64,000 nt of DNA. Origin: Hofstenia miamia (taxonomy: Eukaryota; Xenacoelomorpha; Acoela). How positions within the stretch are numbered: the first letter of the stretch is position 1; each line of letters starts with the position of its first letter. Where the stretch lies: positions 829,986 to 893,985 of the forward strand of contig SCFE01000077.1 of NCBI GenBank assembly GCA_004352715.1, in the 5' to 3' direction. The position numbers and the translations under genes were made by a program. Shown here piece by piece: positions 46,701-57,529 of this stretch. Under the pieces are notes generated by a model, which did no database searches, had not been told where the DNA came from, and was given only the letters and a program-made list of their open reading frames with translations.

Positions 46701-49700
46701 TCATAAGGTTTGGCCATTTTGCTGAGGCTTTAATTTAATGATGTTTAGATGATAATAGCAGATCAAAAGCAAGAATTTGTCGAGGAGTTCATTTGGATGG
46801 CCATCAAAGCTGGCGCTTTATACGAAGATCGATATCTTATGGGTACTTCGGTTGCCCGACCTTGTATTGGCAGGAAAATGATCGATGTCGCTAAAGAAGA
46901 AGGTGCCGACTTCGTATCACATGGCGCTACTGGAAAAGTAAGTTGATTTTAGTAATTNNNNNNNNNNNNNNNNNNNGATCGATATCTTATGGGTACTTCG
47001 GTTGCCCGACCTTGTATTGGCAGGAAAATGATCGATGTCGCTAAAGAAGAAGGTGCCGACTTCGTATCACATGGCGCTACTGGAAAAGTAAGTTGATTTA
47101 AGTAATTTTAAGGAACAAGGCTTGTAACATTTTAGGAGTCCAACTATTTATTCTTCTATTTCATTTCTTTAATCCCCAAAAATTTATTGTATGTTCTAAA
47201 ACTATGCGTCCATTAAGTATCCATCACTTCTAATGCATTCGATGGTACAATATTACTTTAACCTTATTGAAATTTCAAATATATTTAAGAATACCTTTCT
47301 CACATAACTCTGATAAATTCCAATTTTCTATTGCTATTCAAGCATTGTTTTCTTTTGTCCTATATTTTCAACAATTTGGCCCTGAGAAGTTTTCATACGC
47401 AGGTTATTCAATATATTTTCTATTTTTTTATTTAATCCCACCAATATATCTCAATAAGTTGTTGTCACTATGATCGACAAAAATATTTAAAACCATATCG
47501 TTTATTAAGGGTTTAGCAACGAGTAGATCCCCGCCAGTTGACATTTGATTGAAAATGAATACATTCTTAGCTAGCGGAGTACAAACATAATCAGATAAAA
47601 CACGAATGCAGTTTGTATTCGTTTATATGTTAAGTATATGCATTTCCTTTAAAGGTAACGTCTATTCATATTTATACATTTACATTTAAATCAATCCCAC
47701 TTTATTTATGCATATTTATCTTAAATTTGAATTTTGAAAGTTAATAGCAGTACTGCGGTCACTCTGTCATTCATTTGTGCATATATCGAACACCGTCGCA
47801 TTTTATTAATTGCATTTGTTCATTTACCTATGAATTGGGAATGCCCGCGTTCTCTTGATTGAAGTGGGCATTGAATAAAAGAGATTTGATAACAATGCAT
47901 ATCTACTTTAAGAATTGATCTTTTATTCCTTCTACTACCTGCTGATATTTCTTTGAAAATATGTTTCTGCTGATTTTATTGCAAAATCAATACAGAAATA
48001 TGCTTTTTTCGCATTAAATGCGAGTGATAATTTTTAAGTTAGTTTGACTGCCGCCCTGTCATTTATCTGAAAACAAAGCAATTAAATCATCCATTGAAAT
48101 CAATGCCACTATAGCTAAATGTATATGTTTTTTCATTTTCCATTAAAATGTGTGTATCGTAATAACTAAAAAATATTGCAAAGCTTAGAAATAGAGTATA
48201 ATTTTACTGATAACAGAACAGTCGACTCTCCCCCAGGTAACACCAGCTTAAAAGTTTCAAAGAATGAAGTAAGCTATTTAAGCATAAGACAGTACATCAA
48301 TTGGCTTTATCATTAATCAAGTCTTTGGGCAAGTAATAACAGCGAGCATGGACCATTCTCAATACATAGAGTAAAACGGCCAAAACGTTTTCACCCGACT
48401 TTCTCAAGTTCTGATTCAATCGAATGGTCATCAGTTCTTCTTCTGACAATTCGATTTGTACGGTTAGACTTTGATGTTTTCGTCTTAATTGCCCAACTTC
48501 ATTGTTGCATTTAATGAATTTACTGGTTCATTAAATTTTTTCACTTACTTCAGAGAGGAACTCATCTTTCCATCGAGTGCATTTCCAATAATGACCATAA
48601 TTGGAATCCCACACGCGTGCAACACGCTTAGTTTTCCTACTGCATTCAATTTATTTATAAACAAGGCTAAGCTGCCCTTGAATTTGAAGAATCTTCTATT
48701 CAAATAATTGAAAACTAGTCTAATTTTGAGATCCATATTTGTCAATAACAAGCAAAGAATTTTTTAATAATTCTCAGAAAACAAGGTATTTCACTGACGG
48801 TGAATGGCAAAGTAACTACTTCAATCACTCCCAGTACTCAATCAGTGCTTAAAACTGCAGTAATCTAAAACTGTTTTTAACCTTTGTTCATATAATATGG
48901 TTTAGGCTATGTTCTTTCATTGGTTCCTTTAAAGTTGTAATAATGCTAGACAATTGGAACTAAAGCCCAAGAAATGAAATAATAGACAAATGAATGTGAA
49001 GTTCGTTTACTAGATATGGTTATAAAATACAGATGGGGAATAGAAATTAAAAATGTACCCATCATATTTGTAAAAACTATGACCACTTTCTGTTCCAAGT
49101 TACATTTGTATTGACTTTCGTTGTCTGATGTGCCTTAACACGCAGAATTGTTTCTCTGGCCTACCCAAGAGTTGATGTCAGACCCGGTGAAGAATACCAG
49201 TTCCTAATTCAGAGCATTTAGCGCAGTGTCTGTTTCTAGATTTGACTTGACAGCTCTTTCGTTGTATTAATTTTTTTGCTTTGAATTAACTTTGGTTGCT
49301 GAAAGGCAATCACTTGTTTATCTCTTGAATTTATGGCAAATGTGAGATGCCGACGATGCTGTGCCGCTTGCGGACATACTTTCTGATTTTTCTCAACAAC
49401 GAAATTTACTACTCTAATCTTGATTTTATTGTACTTCTTTGTTTCAGCCTGGAGGAATGAATAAAATTTATTACACATTACCATCTTCACTGGCAATTCA
49501 CTGCTACATCGTAGAATTTTATTCAAAATGTCAATGTTGATTTTTACTGTGAATTGCAAAATGCGTCTATCCTAATCTATGTAACAATTAATGTTCAAGG
49601 CAATATATTTACACACCTTCTCTTGTAAGTTAATGCATATAACTTGAACAATTTTGCTGCAAGCGTTTCTATTGAATTATTTGCGATTATTGGTTTCGTT

Positions 49701-52700
49701 GTTTTACTGTAGTTTTAGTAATTATTGAACTTGCATTGATGTATTTTATATTGATTACCATGTTTCCGTATCCAATATCTGCTGAAATGAATGTTTAAAC
49801 TCGCGATAGTAAATCTAACTAATAAAATTATTATCTTCAAAATATATTTCGNATATTTATTATCATGTTTCCGTATTTGCTGAAATGAATGTTTAAACTC
49901 GCGATGGTAAATCTAACGAATAAAATTATTATCTTCAAAATATATTTCGATTGATGTTATGTGGATGTTTACAGAGGTGTATTTTTATTCTTAAAAAATC
50001 CTACTGCCAACATGAAAATAACAGAGTGGTGATTTTAAAATGCCAAAGAAATATTTTTGAAGTATAAACGCGGTAATAATGGAAAATATCCTTTAAATTT
50101 CATTCCATTGTTAAATGAATATATAGCTGGTTTTGTACGGTTTTCTTTAATTAACTCGGCAAAAATTGGTGGTAAATGCCTATGGGAATTAATTTCTAAT
50201 ACTTCGCCCTTAATGAGCTCTTTGGTCAGTTGACAATGTCACTGGTTGATAACACAGGCACGATTAGAATGGATAGCATTTCAAGTCATTACCTCTGCTT
50301 CAAGTCATGGTTCAGCATCAATCATTAATTGCTGTTTATTTCATTTTTTAAATCGATATTTAGTATCGACAATTAATGCATCGTTTTAGCAATTGTCAAT
50401 TAATGCATCTGTACTCATATTCTGTGACTGTTTCGAAATATGTTTTCGCTGTATGCCTTATTTGGGCTAGCAATGTGCGCGGTAATAATTCGCTTTATTT
50501 ATTCAATGATACATATGCGTAATTTGAATAGGGCAGATTGTCCATTAGGATGGCTTGCTCGTTCACCAGACTTAGCGCTTCCAGATGGCTTCTTGTGGGG
50601 TTAGCTTAAAATGAATTTTTTAAAGAAATTCATAACTATTCAACAGGTGAAGTCATTCATTGAAGATGAATGCATGCAATTTACTCTAAACATTTTGTAG
50701 ATTGCAACCGAATCATTTGTAGGACTTTTTGATGAAGTGCGTACAAGAATAAGGCATTAATTTTGATGTTTAATGTTCATTGTACAAGTTTCAATATTGT
50801 CAAAATCTATTTTTGATGTTAATAAAAATTTGAAAATGATATGTATCTGTTTCAAGAACTGGAGATAAAACAAGATAAGTAACAAAGAAAATTATCTCTT
50901 AGCGCTTTGATTTTGATAGAAATCTAATATTAAACGACTATTCGGCCGGTATGAATAGCATCCCAACCCAACCAGTTTCTAAAGCTGTTAGTTGCAACAG
51001 CTACTACATTGCGCACATTTCTAAATTGCCTTAAATTTATGTTATGTATGGTAGCAAGTTATATATTTAATGAGTCAAGTGGCAATTCTTTGCAGATGTT
51101 TGTTTTCTGTTTATTAAAAATGTTTTGTTATGTTAATTCCTGAAATTTAACGTTTTTCAAAATTTGAAGTATCTTGAGAATAAATTTCATCGCGTAAGCA
51201 GATGAGCCAAAAGTTTGGAATTTTCTTCTAGCATTAGCTGCCTCGCTGAAATAAGCTTTTTCCATTCATGCGAACAACAGGGAATATTTCTATTCCATTG
51301 ACACGGTTGACGTTTTTGTTCAAAAACAAACATTTCCTCGACTCATTTCTTTAGATGACATGACTGTCAATCGAAGTATTAGATAAATATTTTTGTACAA
51401 TTAATTTTTCTTTATGCTGAAGGTGTATACAATTATTGAAATGAAATATTTTTTAACTGCTCGCCTTGTTTCCTGTGCAAAATTTCTGCAGTAATTTTCT
51501 ATTGTAAAATAAATTGTCAAAATAAATCATTTGATTAGACTAAAACCTGTCTCTTATACACATCATTAATTTTTAATACAAAGGTCAATATTTAATAGGA
51601 ATTTATATTACAGCAATTGTTTAGTTTTTAAATTCGATATGAATTTTTCTTATTTACTTTCATTGGAGACTACATAATTTTTTGTGGGAAATCGTGGGGA
51701 TAATAAACAGCAGCTGGAAATCGATCCGTTGTGCACTGGAATAAATATGTAGTTATCTCATTTTGTGAATTTCGAATTAAACTGCCATTAGGCCATTTTT
51801 CATTATTTCACTAATATAACTTCATATCGACTTTCAAAGTTTCTTCAATCTAAGCCTTGGACAAGCTTTGTTAATTTTTTAACGTTGCACTTTCGGTATG
51901 TATGTAGTCATAGCTAGTGTAACAACAGGGTCCTGCCGTGTGAGNGTTTGGATTTGATGCATCGTAGAAGATACAGTTATGTCGGTTTTTTGTGCCATTT
52001 AGTTTAAATACGGCCTCATCTGACCAAATAATCTTCGCGATAGAATTGGGGTCATCTACATGCATCCTCTGAAACAGTTCGCAGAACTCCAGGTTTCTAT
52101 CGTGATCCATCAATTGATGTTCAGCCACGTAACTAGAGTTTTTTGCTTTCATTTTGCAAGCGTCTGGTTACTTTTGTTACACCCTGTAGTTACTTTATAA
52201 TCTAACTGCTGTAAAATCAAGTTAAAGAAATCTCACTGGAGGACCAATTTGAAAGTTTTTAACTATCAAACATTCTAATGAATGCTTATGCACATTACCA
52301 TAATTATTAATTTATCATTAGGTCTGAATGCATTCTTTCCCTTTTATTCGGTCGGTTCTTAAAAGCATTAACGTGATTCTTTCCGCTTCAAGATTAAAAC
52401 TTTATGTGAGCCCTCTGGAGCCACTCGAAAATTTGTCATCGGCTCAACGACTTTACTGGAGTAAACATTCAAGTTGCTCAAGTACTTTGTGAATTCTTGA
52501 GTGCTTAGCCGTTTTTCTTCTCTAATTTTTTGGTCGCTCAGGGCACGTTTCATGCTTGCCCCACATTAGTTACGCTACACCACTGACTACAGCCTAATGG
52601 TTTCTTAAGATGTCACAGTATTTCTGAAAATATAAAAATGTTTGAAATTTTAATATAAAAAAAATTTTTTGCAATATATGTACAACGACTTTTTTCTCCA

Positions 52701-53921
52701 CTATATATCGATTTGCGTTTGTATACGTTTCATTTAGGATTAGATCGTGTATCGNGCCTTGGACAAGCTTTGTTAATTTTTTAACGTTGCACTTTCGGTA
52801 TGTATGTAGTCATAGCTAGTGTAACAACAGGGTCCTGCCGTGTGAGACCGCCTATGATGCAATAGCTTGAAATGCAGGTCTTTAAGTCATAAGGTGCAGA
52901 ATAAAACAGTTGGTCACAGGCATTGGATAATATGCAACTTAAGATTTGCAACGTGTCCTAGTGCAAGCAACATGTTTACAATGTGTGAAGATATTTTTAT
53001 TAACAAACATTATTTCAGTTATTTGCGACATCGTTTTGACTTAATCAAATGATTTTTAATTGCAATGTGATAATTTTACCTTTATCTCAATTATCACCTC
53101 TTATAAAACTATTTCAAATGAACAATTAGCACATGCAGAGTGTTTTCAATGTGGGTTGAATTTCCACCAAATTTCAATAATTTCTCTCGAATTGTTTGAC
53201 CACGTGACTAATGTAATTATCCTTTGTCTGACGTAATCAACTTAGAAATCTTTGTCTCTTAATTTTAATATTCTTTACCAGAAGTGATTTAATATTCCAT
53301 GGATAATTAAGCAGCGATTTCTCAAGGGAAAGCTTCCATCTACATTTTTATTAAACTTTCTACGTTCATAAAACTTTTTTTATTTAACTTTTATATTTTA
53401 GGGCAATGATCAAAATCGATTCGAACTTGCCTGCTACGCCCTATTTCCCGATGTTAAGGTATGCACTTCTGCTCAATAGTGATTTCTTTAATCTTGAAAA
53501 GTGCCTACTTTTAAAAAATATTTTACATTTTTCAAATAAATCCTTGTAAGTGGAACTTCGACGTATTACGAATGTGGTCGATAGGAAAAAATTTTATTTT
53601 CATCAAAAAATCATTTTACAGCATGTAAAATATTTATACATATACTTAGAAATTTTTATCCTATGATTTAATTTAAAATTTTCGTTATCGCTACAGCGAA
53701 AGGCGCCGAAAGCACTTTGTATGATCCTATATAGCGAAATTTATAACGGTTATTCTTAAAACAATTTCAATTTAGATCATTGCCCCGTGGAGGTTACCCG
53801 AGTTTTACAATCGCTTCCGTGGTAGACAAGATCTCTTGGCTTATGCTAAAGAGAAAAACATCCCCGTAGACGCCACTCCATCTTGTTCATACAGTATTGA
53901 CGATAATTTAATGCATATCAG
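43590..53921 (+). CDS. ASS1: Argininosuccinate synthase, exons 1-5 (partial gene)
   Basis: Argininosuccinate synthase joins citrulline and aspartate using ATP (cytosolic; arginine synthesis and urea/citrulline-NO cycles). Exons are 43590-43739, 46639-46707, 46749-46937, 53402-53458 and 53776-53921, all with AG/GT borders. Phases are 0,0,0,0 and then 2 after exon 5. Together they encode about 203 residues of a protein usually 410-420 long. Landmarks in order: [16 protein letters not shown] (ATP-binding PP-loop, residues 23-38), [19 protein letters not shown] (substrate-binding), [15 protein letters not shown] split across exons 3 and 4 (aspartate and citrulline contacts), and [12 protein letters not shown]. 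Exon 5 ends within the Ser codon of NLMHIS. The N-terminus carries about 15 residues more than the human enzyme. I searched for exon 6 to the end of the window without success; it may be in the 62134-63133 gap or beyond. Intron 3 is swollen by transposons and assembly duplications. Confidence 0.95.
44988..45987. other. Assembly gap, 1000 N, inside intron 1
   Basis: Exactly 1000 N, with a (TA)n run at the right edge (45988-46010). The rest of intron 1 (43740-44987 and 46011-46638) has no recognisable feature. Confidence 0.98.
46639..46707 (+). CDS. ASS1: Argininosuccinate synthase exon 2
   Basis: 23 codons: [20 protein letters not shown] and then AHK, matching the family's ANIGQ/ADVGQ helix. 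Acceptor TTTTTAG and donor GTTTGG. It is followed by an intron of only 41 bp. Confidence 0.93.
46749..46937 (+). CDS. ASS1: Argininosuccinate synthase exon 3
   Basis: 63 codons with [32 protein letters not shown] and SHGATGK. Acceptor GTTTAG and donor GTAAGT. Its 3' part is present a second time after a 19-N gap. Confidence 0.94.
46958..46976. other. Assembly gap, 19 N
   Basis: Lies between the real exon 3 donor and a second copy of the exon's 3' part. Confidence 0.97.
46977..47107 (+). repeat. Duplicate of exon 3 3' part, probable assembly artefact
   Basis: 131 bp identical to 46827-46957 apart from about one base in the intronic tail (gattttagtaatt against gatttaagtaatt). The exon part of the copy ends at 47087 with its own GTAAGT donor but has no acceptor; it starts right after the N run in mid-exon. 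It looks like two overlapping contig ends that were scaffolded instead of merged. Confidence 0.92.
47108..50444. other. Intron 3 non-coding DNA
   Basis: No transposase or gene recognised. Open frames at 48545-48751 and 49236-49559 (minus) show no known domain. A short duplicated piece surrounds the single N at 49852. Confidence 0.55.
49757..49949 (+). repeat. About 90-bp direct duplication around a single N
   Basis: The segment from atgtttccgtat to caaaatatatttcg occurs just before N49852 and again just after it (to about 49949), with a few differences (for example cgatagtaa against cgatggtaa). Likely two overlapping contig ends or alleles. Confidence 0.82.
50445..51395 (+). mobile_element. 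Mariner-type fragment and flank, copy 1
   Basis: 951 bp that recur almost unchanged at 59172-60120; the only difference I noticed is a 2-bp indel near 50683. The first 320 bp contain a decayed transposase C-terminus on the + strand. The rest is non-coding. Here the segment is contiguous with intron 3 on both sides, so this is the more credible location. Confidence 0.8.
50459..50770 (+). pseudogene. Mariner-type transposase, C-terminal fragment
   Basis: The reading ends [19 protein letters not shown], equivalent to the W-ARSPDLTP-D-FLWG block that carries the last catalytic Asp in a large arthropod group of mariner-type transposases. After a stop, [12 protein letters not shown] and EVRTRIRH continue the usual C-terminus. 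The preceding DGAPPH-like block is unrecognisable. Not functional. Confidence 0.8.
51854..52152 (-). pseudogene. Mariner-type transposase, middle fragment
   Basis: On the minus strand [17 protein letters not shown] and [20 protein letters not shown] match the block holding the first catalytic Asp (WSDEA-FKLNG--NRHN). The frame is interrupted by the single N at 51945, after which [12 protein letters not shown] has no family match. It lies in opposite orientation to the 50459 fragment, so it comes from a different copy. Confidence 0.8.
51854..52846 (+). repeat. 91-bp direct repeat bracketing an inserted piece with single-N joins
   Basis: 51854-51944 and 52756-52846 are identical (gccttggacaagctttg ... 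gtgtgag). Each inner side of the enclosed piece meets a single N (51945 and 52755). The enclosed 51946-52754 carries the transposase fragment and a non-coding stretch, including cagtggtgtagcgtaac on the minus strand (about 52567-52588), a string of the kind seen at transposon ends. The arrangement is typical of gap filling. Confidence 0.75.
52847..53401. other. End of intron 3
   Basis: Nothing recognised beyond the polypyrimidine tract and acceptor before exon 4. Confidence 0.6.
53402..53458 (+). CDS. ASS1: Argininosuccinate synthase exon 4
   Basis: 19 codons, [19 protein letters not shown]. Completes the GATGKGNDQ-RFE substrate-binding motif. Acceptor ATTTTAG and donor GTATGC. Confidence 0.94.
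53776..53921 (+). CDS. ASS1: Argininosuccinate synthase exon 5
   Basis: 48 codons plus two bases: [18 protein letters not shown] at the start and SIDDNLMHI-(S) at the end. Acceptor AATTTAG and donor GTAATT. The AG left at the end predicts that exon 6 begins with a pyrimidine to complete Ser. Confidence 0.94.
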
Positions 53922-55300
53922 GTAATTGTCTAGTCTGCCCACACAGCCTATTATTTGCTTTTCATTATCTTGACATTGTATATTTCATCAGATATTTACA
54001 AGATGTTATTTATTTTGCCAATTATATAGAAGATATTTCATCAGATTTTACACTTTTTGTTTGTTTGAAATAAATATATGTTTAATTTCAATGAAGTCAA
54101 TTGACTTACCAATAAACTATTGAAGTGCTATTTTATTTAATTCAAAAGATAATTTTATGTATTATTCTAGAAAAATCAACAAATGGTTTTTTCATGTATC
54201 AAATTTTTCTATAATGTATAACTAATATTTCAGCCAACGCCCAAAATTGAAGATTAAATTTCCTGATTAGTTATCCTTTCGTTTTTTTGTCACTTATAAG
54301 CTCATAAAGCCCGTTTAAATATGTAATTTTAAAATAATGTTTTCCCCGTGCAGAGATGGAATTGGACCGAATTTTTCGTTCAAACTGACCCAAGCTCAAC
54401 TGCGATTTTTTTTCAATTGTGAAAAATTCAATCAAATCTATGCATAGAAACATTAAAAACATTTTCAGTTCCTAGCTCATGTTAAGAAACAAAAATTAAT
54501 TAAAAAAATTAGCAATAAGACTACGTTTTTCTGAACCCGAATCCAAGCTCAGAAAAATCGTAAAATTCAGTCTTTTGGCAATTGGAAAAATTCAAAATGG
54601 CGGATAATTTTCTCTCTCGATTTCGGCAACCAGACATGTAGTGCATAGTTGCAATCAGGTCAATTTTTTACTTTAAGATTTTTCTTTCTACGGGTCACCG
54701 GGTCGCAATTATTCAAACAAATTGTTGAAATATATTACACAAAGGGGCTCATCTCAATGCCCAATCACCGAATTACACAAAATATAATGTGATTTAGGTA
54801 ATGACTTCAATAGCAAGCACATCTGTTGTTAATAGTTATGGTAGAAACGATTTCGACACAAAAACAACTTATTCTAAAATGCATGAATTCCACTGAGAAT
54901 TGAATTTACAAAAATCACAAAAGTTTTAACTCCCAAACTTTATATTTAAAAAATTTCAGCAGCACACCAGAATGTTCTAGATCTACCACTGCTCTGTACC
55001 AAGATTTAAACTAAAATCGAACATAAATTTGGATTCGGATTTTATTTCGTTTATAAGTCGTTATTTTGTAATTGATACATGTTAAACAATATTAAGTCTT
55101 CAAAATTCGATTTAAGCTTCTCTCCACATTTTTAGCAGAAATCGAATGAGGTTAAATTATTAAATTCAATAAATATTTGCTAAAAGTAGAATTTTTCACT
55201 GACTAAAATTTTAAAATGATGATTTTTGACTTGCTATCATTTTTGCTTCTTAAAAAGTATGTCGATGATTTCTCACATCGTAAATTATAGGAGATGCCAA
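53922..55300. other. Non-coding DNA after exon 5 (probably intron 5)
   Basis: AT-rich, no gene or repeat recognised. It begins with the GTAATT donor of exon 5. Confidence 0.55.
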
Positions 55301-55639
55301 AATCATGTCTTTATAATGCTTTAGAATGTAAGTGAAGACCAGCGTAAAAGCCATGTCATGTCTTAGCAGGTGCAATTCTGATATGGTGACATTATCAGGC
55401 TTCTATTTATTGAGTGCCTTTCTATCTTGTTCAAATGAAGTGATCCAAAAGTACATATAACATTGAGGTAGTTGAATGTGTCAAAGCAAGCTTCCGACAA
55501 AAACGATCGTCACAGCTGGCAGTGGAGCACCCCGATGCAAAAATGGCATCATAGATTGTAAGACTTAAAGGCATTGTTTTAACAACATCAGAAAACTGAA
55601 CTAGAACTACAACTACTTCTCTAAATGAACATTGGCATT

Positions 55640-55930
55640 AGTGGTTTAATTGAAACAATTATTTTGCAATATGCAGCTTGACAACAATAAGCTCTTATGG
55701 ATCTTCAAGTTTACTAGCGCAGCAATTGTCCTCAGAACACCCATATTGAGAAATTCAAGGGGTTTGGGAGTGAGAAAATACATTTCTTGAATGTGTATTA
55801 CATGTATTTCACCAAAGCCTGAGTCAATTTTTTCAATAGATCTATCACTATCAAGCATTAAGAAATAGATGCATTTGCTTCTCACCTATCAATATCACTG
55901 AAAGCACCACATTGTCTACATTGGTGATGT
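55640..55930 (-). pseudogene. Probable Tc1/mariner transposase C-terminal remnant
   Basis: The minus-strand frame next to the open one reads SLPNPLNFSIWVF, resembling the SPDLNPLDFSIW block of one mariner/Tc1 subgroup. On the + strand to its right, agtggttgccaaattattag (about 55948-55967) resembles a Tc1-type terminal repeat. The open frame 55646-55885 itself has no recognisable domain. Weak evidence: one motif and one end-like string. Confidence 0.4.
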
Positions 55931-56525
55931 CACAACAACAATATATATAGTGGTTGCCAAATTATTAGAACACCTAGGGATTTTTCGTTTAAGAGATCAC
56001 ATTGCAACAACAATATTATATGATGATAACATGCAATAAAATCATATATCACAATGTGAATGAATTTTTCTTGAAATTTTAGCTAGTGTAAAGCCTTCCT
56101 TCAGTGAAGTGTTCATATTTGAAGAAGAATTCCAAATNATTGTCCTCAGAACACCCATATTGAGAAATTCAAGGGGTTTGGGAGTGAGAAAATACATTTC
56201 TTGAATGTGTATTACATGTATTTCACCAAAGCCTGAGTCAATTTTTTCAATAGATCTATCACTATCAAGCATTAAGAAATAGATGCATTTGCTTCTCACC
56301 TATCAATATCACTGAAAGCAACACATTTTCCACATTGGTGATGTTACAACAACAATATATATAGTGGTTGCCAAATTATTAGAACACCTAGGGATTTTTC
56401 GTTTTAGAGATCTAAATACCATGTCACATTGCAACAACAATATTATATGATGACAACTTGCAATAAAATCATATATCTCAATGTGAATGAATTTTTCTTG
56501 AAATTTTAGCTAGTGTACTCTTTAT
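55725..56525 (+). repeat. Duplication of about 380 bp around a single N
   Basis: 55725 to about 56087 recurs as 56139 to about 56517 (offset 414 at first, then small indels such as an extra atctaaataccatgtc). The single N at 56138 marks the join. The string before it (about 56091-56137, ccttccttcagtgaagtg onward) recurs at about 56740-56780. The nested pattern points to a gap-fill from another copy or allele. Confidence 0.8.
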
Positions 56526-57454
56526 ATGCTTATTGGGTTAACTTGGTGTTGATGCAAAGAAATATACTCAGGCTTAGGGCATTTTCAGTCTCCCACATAG
56601 AACTGATTTTGGGAATCAACTGATTATATCATGTACTTTAGAGACATTAAGCATTTCTATAAGTTTCAAATCTTGAGATGAATTAGTTGTAGTAACAGCT
56701 TGATGAAACATTTGAGCTGACAGATAATTGTTTCATTACCTTCCTTCAGTGAAGTGTTCATATTTGAAGAAGAATCCCAAATGTTGTGCTAAGGAAAGAA
56801 TTCAGTACAATGGAAATATAGTCATTGTTGAGTAATCTGTGAGCTAACAGTTTCAGCTTAAGGTACGTATATGCATACAACCTCCTGATACTTGAGGACA
56901 TTTCCTCAATATGTTGAATATGGTCTTAATGAACCATTAGCAGAAGTCGTGGACAATGAAGAAAGTTCAACATAGAAATAATATGCAATTGTTCTCATGG
57001 AGTATTCTTTTTGTCTTAGCAGCAAGATACTTGAATGTTGAACCAGTGTGGATCTTAATTTTTGCCCATACTTAATTATGTAATAAAGTGAAATATTTTT
57101 GTAGTTATATGAAAATTGCAATGTGGATAGAATACAACAGCAATGCATTGACTAACTGATTTTTCATGATAAAATCGAAAATATACTCAAGGTACATTTT
57201 TTTAATGTCAATTGTATGTTTTCGCTAAAAGAGTTCATTTAAAAATTGATTGAAAAAATTTTAAAATTTTGAATGCAAATCCTGAATGAAACGCATTGGT
57301 ACATACCGTATAGTGTTTCATACAACGACAATCACAACGTGACACATTTATTTTACATGTATCTATAGTTGAGAGCAAACATACATGTATATCGTATGTT
57401 TGTGATAAACACAAAGCAATATATCACTTAGTGAAATATTGAATAATCATTAGT
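56526..57454. other. Non-coding DNA left of the piggyBac element
   Basis: No gene recognised. CpG is sparse from about 55300 to 57200, less extremely than in the 21.5-34.4 kb block. Confidence 0.5.
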
Positions 57455-57478
57455 TTAACACTAGAAAGACTGAAATAT
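57455..57478 (+). repeat. piggyBac left terminal repeat with TTAA
   Basis: ttaaCACTAGAAAGAC, matching the opposite end at 13 of the first 14 bases after which similarity becomes partial. Confidence 0.85.
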
Positions 57479-57499
57479 CTTCTTACCTAAAAAGACTGA

Positions 57500-57519
57500 A
57501 TGGGTCTAAATTGACCCAT
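57500..57519. repeat. piggyBac left subterminal palindrome
   Basis: atgggtc-taaatt-gacccat, a 7-bp inverted repeat with a 6-base loop, 41 bp inside the left TTAA. A candidate transposase-binding site. Confidence 0.75.
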
Positions 57520-57529
57520 GAATGAATAT

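Noticed and set aside
52368-52553. Minus-strand 61-codon frame [17 protein letters not shown]...
   Set aside because: Looks protein-like in composition but I recognise no family. It lies within a probable gap-fill piece beside a transposon-end-like string.
55646-56299. Two copies of a frame starting MRSKCIYFLMLDSDRS
   Set aside because: The repetition is explained by the duplication around N56138, and the frame itself matches no family; a neighbouring frame fits a transposase remnant better.
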